DNA of 64,000 bases from Bacteroides fragilis (GCF_002849695.1 NZ_CP018937.1:3348001-3412000), one strand, 5' to 3'. Numbered from the stretch's first letter, positions 17,131-26,709 are shown. Notes: a model not told the origin generated them from the sequence alone. Made by a program: numbers and translations.

Positions 17131-17204
17131 GCCACAAAGCATACAAAGGGCACAAAGGCTTATTAATAAATAAAACCTCCATGCCCTCTGTGTACTCTGT
17201 AGTG
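17131..17204. repeat. Imperfect dispersed palindrome of the CTCTGTGTACTCTGTGG type
   Basis: The left arm GCCACAAAGCATACAAAGGGCA and the right arm ATGCCCTCTGTGTACTCTGTAG are imperfect reverse complements around an AT-rich centre. A related element occurs at 42718-42798. It is probably a dispersed REP-like or miniature palindromic element. Confidence 0.5.
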
Positions 17205-17237
17205 AAAAAGGGATCTCGCAACGATTCCTGTTTTACA

Positions 17238-17411
17238 CTATTTTTTCTTTCCCGTTCCTTTGCCGGAATGGATATCGCCAACACTGCCGGATGCAGCAGC
17301 TTTTTCCTTTACTTTGTCCTCAGACATCAGATGCCTGTTCTTTTCATATTCTTCATGGATCTGCACTTCCCGGCTCTCCATGTCCTTTTTCAATTGCCTG
17401 TCTCTATTCAT
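17238..17411 (-). CDS. Small charged protein, 57 residues
   Basis: A complete minus-strand frame from the ATG at 17411 to the TAG at 17240-17238. The protein is hydrophilic and Lys/Glu-rich: MNRDRQLKKDMESREVQ, then EEYEKNRHLMSEDKVKEKAAA, then a Gly/Lys tail. No signal peptide or membrane segment is present. The first 40 residues would be helical. The composition is not that of random antisense sequence, so it is probably a real small gene. The function is unknown. Confidence 0.5.
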   Translation of the reverse strand: MNRDRQLKKDMESREVQIHEEYEKNRHLMSEDKVKEKAAASGSVGDIHSGKGTGKKK

Positions 17412-17515
17412 ACTTTCTACGTTTTAAAGATTGGCAATATGACAAATCCGGAAGAAGAAAGTTTGGAGGTTTAAGGAAGTTTAGGAGTAGCCGGACTGCT
17501 TTTCATCGACCTTCC

Positions 17516-18193
17516 TTACTGAACCAGGCCGATCCGGACTTTATAATTTCCGGGAATGAGTTCCGATCCCGATTCCTGAAGGATGGAACGCGCTTCGGAA
17601 GTCATTGTTTCTCCATCGGCATTGGTGGCGGTAAGTATATAACTTAAATGGGCTCCACCGGTCGGGACATTAAAATAAAGAAGGTCTGTCACATTACCTG
17701 TCAGGCTTGCCTGACGTCCTGTAGGACTACTTACGGTAATGGAAAAGTCTGTAAAGTTTGCCATAAATTCATCCGAATACTCAACGCCAACCCCGATATT
17801 AATTTGGGGCGCTTTGACCGAAATCAGAGTTACATCCTCTGATATAATAGCGAAAGGATAGTCGACGCTGTAGGTGGGTGTACCCGATTCATTGTCCGGC
17901 GCCTCGGTCTGATCGGGAGTAAAGGCCTTCAGGGTATATTCACCAACCGGAAGAACGATTCTTTTGGAAAGTTCCGCAGCTCCCGGATCATAACTACGTA
18001 CACACTCAGAACCTTGCCAGATTTCAAGTTTAAGTCCGGCATCGACGGCACGAGTGATGGGAAGCGTTTCAGTATCACAAGTGAGGGTGATGTTTTCTAC
18101 GCGGAGATAACCGACGGAGTTATCGGGAGCAGTTTGCTCGCTACAGGAGGCTGTAGCAAGCAAGAGGAGAAAGAGGTATATATAGGTTTTCAT
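17516..18193 (-). CDS. DUF4493 lipoprotein, last gene of the surface operon
   Basis: A 225-residue lipoprotein (lipobox ATASC, Cys 17). It follows the DUF4493 plan: an early strand GYLRVENITL, then ITRAV (Thr 47, Arg 48), LPVGEYTLKAF, an acidic loop and a late strand INIGVGVEYSDEF. Unlike its larger paralogues it has no PCMD module. It starts 2 bp after the previous gene. The T-R site just after the first strand is shared by all five DUF4493 proteins of the operon. A surface structural or adhesive role is inferred. Confidence 0.8.
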   Translation of the reverse strand: MKTYIYLFLLLLATASCSEQTAPDNSVGYLRVENITLTCDTETLPITRAVDAGLKLEIWQGSECVRSYDPGAAELSKRIVLPVGEYTLKAFTPDQTEAPDNESGTPTYSVDYPFAIISEDVTLISVKAPQINIGVGVEYSDEFMANFTDFSITVSSPTGRQASLTGNVTDLLYFNVPTGGAHLSYILTATNADGETMTSEARSILQESGSELIPGNYKVRIGLVQ

Positions 18194-18195
18194 AT

Positions 18196-20370
18196 TTATT
18201 TGTCGTAATGTAAAGAAATGTCATCAATAATCAGTGTACTCCCAGCAAAAGTGTCTTTAAAACCCTTTTGAGTATCACCCACCCATAAACTCACAGTTTT
18301 AGTTTGATAGGGCAGATTTGAGCCTAAAGAAATCGTGGAACTAAAAATGACACATATATACTTACAGGGATTATAATAAGTCTTTTCATCATAATTCAAA
18401 GGTACAGTATACTGTACAAAGTCATTTTGCTCTATGGAAGAAGTACAAGTATTTTCTATTATCAGATCTCTATTTTCATCGTATAGTGCAACATATACTT
18501 TCCACGTATCTGAATTAAGCGGAGCATATTTATACCAAAAACTAAATGCTGTAGGACGAGAAGAAAATTCTTTTCCTTTAATTATAGTATAATGATCTCC
18601 TTTAGGTGACGCATCAGTTCCTCCTGTTTCTATCGTTACATCTCCTATGAACAACTCCCCAGGTACTTTATTCATGTCAAGTTCTGTATGTCCTATAAAC
18701 CAAGTATTCCCTCTACCTGCAGCCGAATTCCTCAATTCAGCCGCATATACTCCTCCATGGGCATCTTTTGTATAAGATACAGCAGGGAAACAATTATATG
18801 GCTTACCCATTGTATTATTTCTATATCGAGTTGTAAATTCATTATTTGTATTCCAAAAAGCTGTTTCTCCTGCACCATAAGGATAATAAATTATACTTTT
18901 ATCCTTAATCAATGAGGTATGATTCCACTCTTCCAAACCTGAATTAGGCAATTGCATAGAATTTTCCAATGAGAAATAAACTATATCCGTAGAAATATCT
19001 CCACGATAAAGCGCTCTTACTTGAAATTCTTTATCTTTTTGATAATTATCAAACTTAGTAGTTAATTCACAATCAATCCAGTTAATGCCATCCACACTAT
19101 ACTGATATTTTAAATCACTTTTAATTTTCGACTCGTTTCCCGCTATCACTTCACACTCATCAATGGTAAACTCTTTCGACCAAATGTTTCCTTTACGAAC
19201 ATCCACCTTAAAGATGGGTTTCACAGTCCGGATGGTATACATCCCGGCATCACTCCAACGGTCATTTGCTTTTACGCGAACGGCTATTATATTATCCGTA
19301 TCCTGTCCTCCATCGTGAGTCAGCATGCCGGGAGTCACTCCCGCAAAGTCGATAACTCCCTCAGTACTTCCTGCTGCCAGGTCGGGCAACACAATATTCA
19401 CAGCAGCCAAAGCCCGCCGATCTTCTTCAGAAAGTTCCGACAGCAGATACGTCTTATTCAGATGTTCCAAATGCTTATCCGCAAAGTTGAGGGCAAACTC
19501 CACATCCTGAACCGGACGCAAAGCAGTATACGAAACGCCGGCTCTCGACAAAGCGTCCGCTGTTTCCGTATAAGTCAGCACATGATTTTCATCGAAATCC
19601 TCACTGAAGACCTTAGCTTTCGGCAACCAGCTGTCGGGTACGGTTTCATTGATAGTGACAGGTTCCTGCCGGGCTTCCGTAGTGACCTCAAAACCAACAT
19701 TGGAAGCTTTCATGGAGAGCTTATAATTATACTTAACGCCCGCTTTCACTGTCTCGATCGGATTCAAAGCATAACTTCCCTCCTGCCCTGTCTCTATAGA
19801 AGTACCGATCAATGCCATCGTCACCCGGCCTCCGGCTTTGAAGTAGGGATGTGTGACATCTCCCGGTTTCCACGTAACCGACTCACTACCTACGGTAACT
19901 TCTACGTAATAATCTTTCAGGCGTTTATCGAAAGCCTCCCGATTCACAATCTCAAAAGTAGCCAGCGCATTGGCTACTTTACAGCCAACGCTTACCGTTG
20001 TTGCCTTACCTTTCTCAATAGCGATGTCTTGGACTTCTCCATAATAATAGGGTGCATCCAACTCTAATGCCGGATTCTCTCCAAGATAAGCCTTCAGTTG
20101 ATAACTGCCTACCTTGAATACCCTTTGATCTCCAAAATCTTTCAATGCACCTTTGTATTCGGGCACGATTGTCCCATCTCTGTCACGCAGCAACTCAATC
20201 GTAAACTGCTGCCGCAATTCATCCGACAGTGCATCCGGCAAAGTCCGGGTAATCGCTGCTCCGTCCGTCAATACTATATTCAGGCTGCCGTTAGGCATCG
20301 TTTCTATTTCTTCCTGACACGACAGGAAAAAGAACAAACAACACACTAAAGATAAAACAGATTTATGCAT
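18196..20370 (-). CDS. DUF4493 plus PCMD lipoprotein
   Basis: A 724-residue protein, the largest of the operon. The leader ends at FLSC (Cys 18). Residues about 28-250 are DUF4493 (SLNIVLTDGAAITR, VGSYQLKAYLG, APYYYGEV, GCKVANA). A middle region of about 260 residues looks like several beta-sandwich repeats. The C-terminal 240 residues match the PCMD (putative carbohydrate metabolism) module: LEEWNH, AFWNTNN, GELFIGD, SSRPTAFSFWYKY and a closing IIDDISLHYD. PCMD domains have a jelly-roll character and are presumed to bind carbohydrate; no catalytic residues are evident. It lies 11 bp after the next gene upstream in the operon. Confidence 0.82.
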   Translation of the reverse strand: MHKSVLSLVCCLFFFLSCQEEIETMPNGSLNIVLTDGAAITRTLPDALSDELRQQFTIELLRDRDGTIVPEYKGALKDFGDQRVFKVGSYQLKAYLGENPALELDAPYYYGEVQDIAIEKGKATTVSVGCKVANALATFEIVNREAFDKRLKDYYVEVTVGSESVTWKPGDVTHPYFKAGGRVTMALIGTSIETGQEGSYALNPIETVKAGVKYNYKLSMKASNVGFEVTTEARQEPVTINETVPDSWLPKAKVFSEDFDENHVLTYTETADALSRAGVSYTALRPVQDVEFALNFADKHLEHLNKTYLLSELSEEDRRALAAVNIVLPDLAAGSTEGVIDFAGVTPGMLTHDGGQDTDNIIAVRVKANDRWSDAGMYTIRTVKPIFKVDVRKGNIWSKEFTIDECEVIAGNESKIKSDLKYQYSVDGINWIDCELTTKFDNYQKDKEFQVRALYRGDISTDIVYFSLENSMQLPNSGLEEWNHTSLIKDKSIIYYPYGAGETAFWNTNNEFTTRYRNNTMGKPYNCFPAVSYTKDAHGGVYAAELRNSAAGRGNTWFIGHTELDMNKVPGELFIGDVTIETGGTDASPKGDHYTIIKGKEFSSRPTAFSFWYKYAPLNSDTWKVYVALYDENRDLIIENTCTSSIEQNDFVQYTVPLNYDEKTYYNPCKYICVIFSSTISLGSNLPYQTKTVSLWVGDTQKGFKDTFAGSTLIIDDISLHYDK

Positions 20371-20381
20371 AGCTCTCTTTC

Positions 20382-21992
20382 TTATTCATACAATAATTCA
20401 AATTCATCGACCCACAGTTCACTGCCTACACCTACCGAACCGGTCACCTTCATCCCGGTAAAGTCACCGCCATAATGGCTCGAAGTGGCAACAATCGTTA
20501 TCTTGGCGGGCTTGGCCGTTTTATTGGAGTAAGTCACATCGAACCGGAACTGAGTGTACTTGGTCACTGTCTCCTTTCCGACAAACTCTCCGTAACCGAT
20601 CTCGTTATCTTTATCGTCCCACAAACGGAGATAGATATGGCATTCATCGTTTTTCAGATTATCCGGATTGCCTACATAATCAACCGGTTTAGAAGTATAT
20701 TTATACCATCCTTTCAATCCGGTGGGACGGGCTCCCGTAAACGAACGTCCAAACTTGGGACTGTCTTTGGGGCTTTGAGCATTAGTTTTATAATCACCGA
20801 TGAACAAGTTGCCGGCAGCAACCCCTACCAATGGCACACTGCCCAAAGTAACCATATAAGCGGCTTTCCCGCTTACCGCCTCTTTCTCTTCAGGGCGGGT
20901 GCTCGAATCACGGCTGCCTGCCAGCGAAGAGGTCACTCCGTCGTTTCCGGTCGCCCAATAGGAATTTGCTCCGTCAGAGTTCGGATACCAACTCTTCTTA
21001 AAGGTTCCTGTGGGATTCTGCGACCAGGTATCGAAGTTTAAGTTAGGTATTTCTTGTATCTTTTCGGTTGTGAACGCGGCTTCCGTACTTGGAATTTCTT
21101 CGACTACTACCCGCCAAACGTAGTCGGTGCCATCTTGCAACCCGGTCAGTGTCGTACTGAAAGTTGTACCACTTTCCAGTTTCACATCTGCCTCGGGTAC
21201 AACGATCCAGGTATCTTCCGACTTCTTCCTGTATTCCACACGGGGAGTGGTTCCCTGCTTCATGCCCCCATTCAGAGTGGCACGTGTGGCCCATACATCG
21301 GCACTGCCCGTAGTACCTGTCGATGTGGTACGCACCACATCGACCGTCCATAGCTCTTCTTTATCGAAACGGCTGACAACAAACTCTTGCGGTCTGCGGA
21401 AATTGGTTACGGTGGACGGATCGGGGGTGATGGTGGCCTTACTGCCTCCCAGAATCATCTTTGTTATCTTGACAGCAGACAGATCCTGTTTCTGCGAGAC
21501 ATACACCAATACCGTGTGATTCTTATCATCGATGATGGCAGGCAAGGCTTGGTTCTCGACTTCGACTACTCTCTCGATTGTCTGACGGACGGTTATCATC
21601 CACTGATAATCCTGATAAGTACGCAACAGAACAGGAACGGTCTTACTGAAATCGACCCGTGTATCTGCTCCTGCCGGCAAGTCGGCTAAAGCAGAAAAGC
21701 CGACCGAAGGAAATTTATTGGGGCTGACGCAGTATTGTTCGTCTACGCTGTAAGTGGCTTCTTCGTTCACAACGAACCTGGTAATACGCAATTCTTCTAT
21801 ATCGACTTCATCACCTACTTCGACTGCGATGGTGCGGCTGTTCTTGTTTATCTCGGCATCACCGGTCTGCCCTTCTACTTCGAAAGCTGTAATTTCGCCT
21901 TTGATGTAAGGGTAAGGAATGTCATTCTGTATGCAAGCACCCAGAGCAAAGACCGACAGAAACAGGAATAGATAAATTTGTAAACTCTTCAT
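20382..21992 (-). CDS. PCMD lipoprotein with FN3-like modules
   Basis: A 536-residue lipoprotein (lipobox ALGAC, Cys 19). It does not begin with DUF4493. The N-terminal half contains two related beta modules with ITRFVVNEEATYSV and ITKMILGGSKATI, which look like an internal repeat, and an FN3-like segment near 235-315 (TLTGLQDGTDYVWRV). The C-terminal 220 residues are PCMD: FDTWSQN, SYWATGND, GNLFIGDYK, RPTGLKGWYKY and DEFELLYE. It follows the barrel gene by 20 bp. It is likely a surface carbohydrate-binding or structural subunit. Confidence 0.8.
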   Translation of the reverse strand: MKSLQIYLFLFLSVFALGACIQNDIPYPYIKGEITAFEVEGQTGDAEINKNSRTIAVEVGDEVDIEELRITRFVVNEEATYSVDEQYCVSPNKFPSVGFSALADLPAGADTRVDFSKTVPVLLRTYQDYQWMITVRQTIERVVEVENQALPAIIDDKNHTVLVYVSQKQDLSAVKITKMILGGSKATITPDPSTVTNFRRPQEFVVSRFDKEELWTVDVVRTTSTGTTGSADVWATRATLNGGMKQGTTPRVEYRKKSEDTWIVVPEADVKLESGTTFSTTLTGLQDGTDYVWRVVVEEIPSTEAAFTTEKIQEIPNLNFDTWSQNPTGTFKKSWYPNSDGANSYWATGNDGVTSSLAGSRDSSTRPEEKEAVSGKAAYMVTLGSVPLVGVAAGNLFIGDYKTNAQSPKDSPKFGRSFTGARPTGLKGWYKYTSKPVDYVGNPDNLKNDECHIYLRLWDDKDNEIGYGEFVGKETVTKYTQFRFDVTYSNKTAKPAKITIVATSSHYGGDFTGMKVTGSVGVGSELWVDEFELLYE

Positions 21993-22012
21993 TTCTCAAA
22001 ACACTGCTTAAA

Positions 22013-22738
22013 TTAGAAATACATCGTCATTCCGAGATTAATCGAGAATAAGTCTATCTTAAAATTACCACTTGCACTATGACGGGACGCCTTGTTTACC
22101 TGATTGTGTATCTGATCGACCCATTTATAACTGAATCCCATCACTCCTACCGAAACTTCTACCGAAGCAAAATCGGATACGAATGCCGCCAATCCGGGAG
22201 CCGCACCGATCTCAAACGTGTGAGAACGCTGATAGTATCCCGTCAAGTCGTTACCCGTACCATTGGAGTGTTTCCCTTGCCCGTAAGCATAAGTCAGACG
22301 CACTTCATTGAAGAAGCCGAACACTTTGCTGCTGCCCAGACCCATATAGGTACGCAGAAATCCGGATGCGGAATAGTTATGCTCCAGATACATATCGTCT
22401 TTGATGTGGAACGAAAGATCATCGCCCAGATTAATGTCTACGTTTCCTATATTGAAGTAGGTACGGGAGTAGGTGAACCTGCCTCCCGCTGCCATATTGT
22501 CGGCAAAGAAGTATCCTCCGAAGGGACTCAAACGGAATGTATAACCTTTGGCATCGATGTTTGCCAATACCAAAAACTGGTATTGATCAGCACTCTGCTC
22601 CGAATACGAAACTGTAGAACCCATAAACCATTGCCCTTTCGGGACAAACACACTCTTCACGATTCCACGGTCAAACTTCTTCTTTGCCTGGACCAGTACC
22701 GGACAAAGAAGAAGTAGAAATATAATTATTTTTTTCAT
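22013..22738 (-). CDS. Outer-membrane beta-barrel protein
   Basis: A 241-residue protein with a signal peptide (cleavage near VQAKKK). It has alternating amphipathic strands throughout, such as FRLSPFGGYFFADNMAAGGRF, LRTYMGLGSSKVFGF and FEIGAAPGLAAFV, and ends in Phe (GMTMYF), the usual C-terminal signal for BAM-assembled barrels. It is predicted to have about 8-10 strands. It is the only integral membrane protein of the operon and sits between PCMD genes, 10 bp after one and 20 bp before the next. It is therefore a candidate anchor, exporter or assembly platform for the lipoproteins. That job is inference. Confidence 0.78.
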   Translation of the reverse strand: MKKIIIFLLLLCPVLVQAKKKFDRGIVKSVFVPKGQWFMGSTVSYSEQSADQYQFLVLANIDAKGYTFRLSPFGGYFFADNMAAGGRFTYSRTYFNIGNVDINLGDDLSFHIKDDMYLEHNYSASGFLRTYMGLGSSKVFGFFNEVRLTYAYGQGKHSNGTGNDLTGYYQRSHTFEIGAAPGLAAFVSDFASVEVSVGVMGFSYKWVDQIHNQVNKASRHSASGNFKIDLFSINLGMTMYF

Positions 22739-22748
22739 TCGCTATGGA

Positions 22749-24539
22749 TTAGTTGGCGGTAACAGGTGTACCGTACACCAATTCAAAATCATCAATCAAC
22801 ATGACACTGCTTTCGCTGCCGGTAAAGAAGTCTCCATATTTACTTGCAGAAGCAACAACGATAATATATTTGGGTTTACGGGTCAAATCACGATATTTCA
22901 AATCAATCGTAAACTGCTTCCATACTACATTTCCGCTTTCATCGAAAGAACCTTTGGACTCTTCATCGGTAATGGAACCGTAGGCTATGACATCTTTATT
23001 GGCTTCGGAAAGATCGACCGTATAACGCGTAGGACTACCTTCTTTGTTATTGTTGACTTCATAAGCTGTCTTCACTCCATTATCATCAACCAAACCTTCA
23101 TTGTCAGTCAAGGCAATATAGATAGCACATTTATCACCACCCGAGTTTTTCAATTCCTCCACATTATGATCTCCACGATCTATACTGGTTCCACGAGTGT
23201 ATTTGTACCATCCCTTCAGCTGCGTAGGACGTGACGTAAACTCACGGCCGAAACGTATACGTGCTCCCATCGGGCTTGTATACGTTTCCATATAACGCCC
23301 GATATAGATGTTACCGGCAGCAAATTTTCCGATACCAAACATTCCCACAAATTGCGAAGACAATTTGGCCGATTTACCACCTACGGTATGTACATCGTTA
23401 CTTTCTCCGATACTTGGATTTTTACTCATGGTAGCTGCTCCCACATTACCGGTATCCCAATACGAATTCTTTGCAGAAGCCTCAGCCGCAGTTCCCGGGA
23501 ACCAAATTTTTCCATTCTGATTCCATTCATCAAAACTTCCATTTTCCAGTTGTTTCTGAAGTTCGGTGGTCGCAGTCGTTATCTTTCCGTTTACTCCATT
23601 TATTGCAAAACAGAAATCATACTCCGTACCGGGAATCAGACCGGTTATGGTTGCAATAAGCTTTCCATCGGCCTGTTCAACATTGGACACCGTATTCCAA
23701 TCTTCCGTTCCGGAAATGCGATATTTACACTCTTTGGTAACAACACCGTCAGGAAGAGGAAGAGTTACGTCTGCAAAATCAGACCAGACATTTACACTCG
23801 GATTACTTTCTTTAGGAATGGAAATATTCACATTATACTCTTTGGTAGAAGGATCTAAAGTAACAGATACACCACCAATAGCACCATTGGCCTTCATAGT
23901 ATAGTTAATACGGTAGTGCTGACGTTCTTTTACATCTGTAATCGGTTCGGATTCAAAAACAAAAGAACGTCCATCCGTATTTGTCAATGCCAACGAAATA
24001 TTCAGATTATCCACCGCAAAATATCCGGAACGTGTTTCATCCTTACCAAAAACCAGTTTACCGGAAGAATTACCCACAGAACAGCTCAGTTTCGAAAAAT
24101 ACTTCTTCACATCAGCACTGTAATTGACTGTCACTTTCACATTAGCCAAACGACACTCTATATTCACATTCTGATTTACTTTTGGAACAACCGTTACTTC
24201 ACTTTGCCCCCAGTAATAAGGCTCGTCAAATCCGGCTGTCCCTACATCAACCCCTTTTGAGAAAGCATTAATGGTATAGGAACCTAATGGCAATTCAAGA
24301 GGAGTAGATGTCCAGTTATGCCAATCATCAGTCTCCTTTACAACGGTCCCGGCTCTGTCAACTACCTGCAAGGCAATCGGCAACTCTTCTGCTCTTGTTG
24401 CCGGAACTAAAATCGTACTTGTATTCTTCTCCACGGAAAACTGGAGAAATCCGGTCTTACCATTGGAAGTCTCCTCTTGTTGGCATGATGCCATCACAAG
24501 AGTAAAGACAGAGACAAACAAATATATATATCTTTTCAT
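22749..24539 (-). CDS. DUF4493 plus PCMD lipoprotein
   Basis: A 596-residue lipoprotein (lipobox VMASC, Cys 19). DUF4493 covers about 28-235: GFLQFSVEKN, then PATRAEE (Thr 48, Arg 49), LPLGSYTINAFS, EPYYWGQSEV, ECRLANVKVTV. A short FN3-like module follows (ITGLIPGTEYDFCFA). The PCMD module fills the last 270 residues: FDEWNQNGKIWFPG, SYWDTGNVG, GNIYIGRY, TSRPTQLKGWYKY and IDDFELVYG. It and the two other PCMD proteins share these motifs in the same order, which shows duplication within the operon. It follows the upstream lipoprotein gene by 12 bp. Confidence 0.82.
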   Translation of the reverse strand: MKRYIYLFVSVFTLVMASCQQEETSNGKTGFLQFSVEKNTSTILVPATRAEELPIALQVVDRAGTVVKETDDWHNWTSTPLELPLGSYTINAFSKGVDVGTAGFDEPYYWGQSEVTVVPKVNQNVNIECRLANVKVTVNYSADVKKYFSKLSCSVGNSSGKLVFGKDETRSGYFAVDNLNISLALTNTDGRSFVFESEPITDVKERQHYRINYTMKANGAIGGVSVTLDPSTKEYNVNISIPKESNPSVNVWSDFADVTLPLPDGVVTKECKYRISGTEDWNTVSNVEQADGKLIATITGLIPGTEYDFCFAINGVNGKITTATTELQKQLENGSFDEWNQNGKIWFPGTAAEASAKNSYWDTGNVGAATMSKNPSIGESNDVHTVGGKSAKLSSQFVGMFGIGKFAAGNIYIGRYMETYTSPMGARIRFGREFTSRPTQLKGWYKYTRGTSIDRGDHNVEELKNSGGDKCAIYIALTDNEGLVDDNGVKTAYEVNNNKEGSPTRYTVDLSEANKDVIAYGSITDEESKGSFDESGNVVWKQFTIDLKYRDLTRKPKYIIVVASASKYGDFFTGSESSVMLIDDFELVYGTPVTAN

Positions 24540-24551
24540 TGGAAATTCAAA

Positions 24552-25880
24552 TTAATTTTTCACCACTTTTACTGTCAATTTCTTGGCTAACTCCTTACCA
24601 TTATTATCAATCAGTTTAATAGTAAAATAATGTTGCTGAAGGCCAAACGGTGACAACATAGGCATAAAGCCGGATACATCAAAGATGAACTCTTTTTTAT
24701 CTTTAATCGGATCATTCGGATCAATCAAACCAATACCGGATCCGTCTTCCAAACTACCTCCAAGTTTATCTTCCAAATCACCGGGATTAGCCAAATCGAA
24801 TGTTTCTCCCAATCCCATTTGAGAAATCAAACCTATAAACTCATTAGAGTCTGAAGTGATGGTCACAAGCAAGTTCCGGATTCCGGCCGGAGCTTTCATC
24901 GTTACCTGAACTGTCGGCGGATTGTTCGTATCCACTTCCACCACTTCATCTGCTCCGATAATCTCCGGTCCGTCTTCTGCCGGCTGATCCGGTTCTGTCG
25001 GCTGATCCGGCTCCTCCGGTTTCGATTCTTCAATCAGTTCAGTTGGTACTTTCACTGTTATGCCGGTCTCGTCCATTGTCAAGTCAATATCCAACTGTAT
25101 CCCCAATTTCGGATCAGAAGGGGTCACATCCGGATCTTCCGGGTCCTCACCCTCTTCTACAGGTTTCACTGTAACATTAAAAGAATCACCTCCCTCCAAG
25201 CCTTCTTCATCGGGTTTGGTCACAGTATAAATAGTTTCAATGTCTCTACCTGTTTCCTTCTCAGTTACTTTTGCCACAATTTTGATCGAAGTGGCTCCAT
25301 TGGGAATGCTGAGATAAATTGAACCTAAATCTTCCTTCTTCACATAAATAACTCCGCCGATTCCGTTTGAAACGGTGAACACATAATCGTCGGCAAACAT
25401 ACTGAGAAACTCGTCCGATACATTCAAACTGACCTTTACCGTTGCCGATTTACAGAGAACTTCCGCCTTAGATTCCATTCCCTGCTTCACTTCAATAGAA
25501 GAGCTTCCTTCAAAATAAGGAGTACGCGAAGCATCTTGCAAAACACCGCTTTTAGCCACAATCTTATAGTTTCCTACCGGAACGACCAACGGCAAGGCCT
25601 CTTTCAGCTTCGCATAGCTGGCAAACGAACGAACCACAGCCTCAGTGGCATTATCAACAATCTCTACTTTATAGGTATTCACATCCAGTTCATCAGTAAG
25701 TGACGTACTTTCAGCTTTTGTAGAAGGCGTAGCCTGCGTCTTGTTCACCAGATCCAATGTCAGAAGTCCTTCGTCATTCTTCAAATTATATTTGCCTTCC
25801 AGCTCATTTTTCATCTCGCAGGAACTCAAACAAAGTGCTATCAATGCCAGCACTGCATATATGTTTCTTATCGCATTCAT
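24552..25880 (-). CDS. DUF4493 lipoprotein with acidic Pro-rich linkers
   Basis: A 442-residue lipoprotein using the ATG at 25880. The longer frame to 25943 would overlap the upstream gene, whereas the internal Met gives a clean leader ending CLSSC (Cys 21). DUF4493 features: LLTLDLVNK, TPSTKAES (Thr 54, Lys 55), VPVGNYKIVAKS, TPYFEGSS, CKSATVKVSLNVSDEF. Two Glu/Asp/Pro-rich linkers (near residues 240-255 and 285-310) separate DUF4493 from beta domains that end in FTIKLIDNNGKELAKK. The linkers may span the surface layer. It follows the first operon gene by 19 bp. Confidence 0.8.
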   Translation of the reverse strand: MNAIRNIYAVLALIALCLSSCEMKNELEGKYNLKNDEGLLTLDLVNKTQATPSTKAESTSLTDELDVNTYKVEIVDNATEAVVRSFASYAKLKEALPLVVPVGNYKIVAKSGVLQDASRTPYFEGSSSIEVKQGMESKAEVLCKSATVKVSLNVSDEFLSMFADDYVFTVSNGIGGVIYVKKEDLGSIYLSIPNGATSIKIVAKVTEKETGRDIETIYTVTKPDEEGLEGGDSFNVTVKPVEEGEDPEDPDVTPSDPKLGIQLDIDLTMDETGITVKVPTELIEESKPEEPDQPTEPDQPAEDGPEIIGADEVVEVDTNNPPTVQVTMKAPAGIRNLLVTITSDSNEFIGLISQMGLGETFDLANPGDLEDKLGGSLEDGSGIGLIDPNDPIKDKKEFIFDVSGFMPMLSPFGLQQHYFTIKLIDNNGKELAKKLTVKVVKN

Positions 25881-25899
25881 ATATACCAATCTTTTATAT

Positions 25900-26709
25900 T
25901 TACTTACTTGCATTACCCGGCCAATACTCTTCCGGAATCTCAATATTCACATCCTTATCTTCCGTACCGGTATCCACGGTTACGTCCAACGATGCAGTAC
26001 CCGTAGAAATAGTAATCACCTCCGGATCTACTGTAATAGTAAGATGCGTTTTGGGAGCTACTTTTTTCTCGGCAACCAAAGCTTCCATCACCACCGCATT
26101 GCCTTCTTTATCTTTGAAACCTCCTACAGTGATAGATACATTCTCACCATCGGCATTTGCTTTCAGATAAGCATCCTTACCGGAGTCTTTTTTCATATTT
26201 ACTTCAAAAGGAGCAGTCAGGTGTGAAGTAGAAAGGGAGACAGTACAATCCGAATAATATTTTAGAAAATCCTCCGTATAAACGACTGATACTTTAACAT
26301 TAGCCGGCTTACAGTACAAAATAACATTCTTTTGTTCGCCTTCACTGACAGTGAACTCCTGGCTGCCTTCCACATACAGTTTATCGAAACCTGCATCTAC
26401 ATTATCACCGTAGAAGGCTTTCACCGTATATTTTTTGCCGGCAGTCAGATCGATAGACAAAGGCATATCCTTGTACAGGCCATCGTATAAAGAGGTACCG
26501 TCGCCCTCGTTGACCGTAACTTGATAGTTATCGACTTTTTTGTATTCCGCTTCACTGACGGAACGGGTTTTCTCTGCAAAAGAAGGATTGGCTGAAAGCC
26601 CAAGACTTAAAGAACCAACACCGTATGAAACAGCATCACTGCCGGAATCACACGAGGCAATACATGAAATTAGCATCGCCATACTAACCATAAAAGAGAG
26701 TCTTTTCAT
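25900..26709 (-). CDS. DUF4493 lipoprotein, first gene of the surface operon
   Basis: A 269-residue lipoprotein (lipobox CIASC, Cys 20). DUF4493 pattern: GSLSLGLSANP, then EKTRSVSEAE (Thr 48, Arg 49), KYTVKAFYGD, YVEGSQEFTV, YCKPANVKVSVVYTEDF. The C-terminus is a simple beta segment ending in IEIPEEYWPGN. As promoter-proximal gene it should be the most abundant product, which would suit a major structural subunit. That is inference. A TAnnTTTG element lies 46 bp upstream. Confidence 0.8.
   Translation of the reverse strand: MKRLSFMVSMAMLISCIASCDSGSDAVSYGVGSLSLGLSANPSFAEKTRSVSEAEYKKVDNYQVTVNEGDGTSLYDGLYKDMPLSIDLTAGKKYTVKAFYGDNVDAGFDKLYVEGSQEFTVSEGEQKNVILYCKPANVKVSVVYTEDFLKYYSDCTVSLSTSHLTAPFEVNMKKDSGKDAYLKANADGENVSITVGGFKDKEGNAVVMEALVAEKKVAPKTHLTITVDPEVITISTGTASLDVTVDTGTEDKDVNIEIPEEYWPGNASK

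Noticed and set aside
19315..20067. 250-codon plus-strand frame
   Set aside because: Antisense shadow of the DUF4493-PCMD gene.
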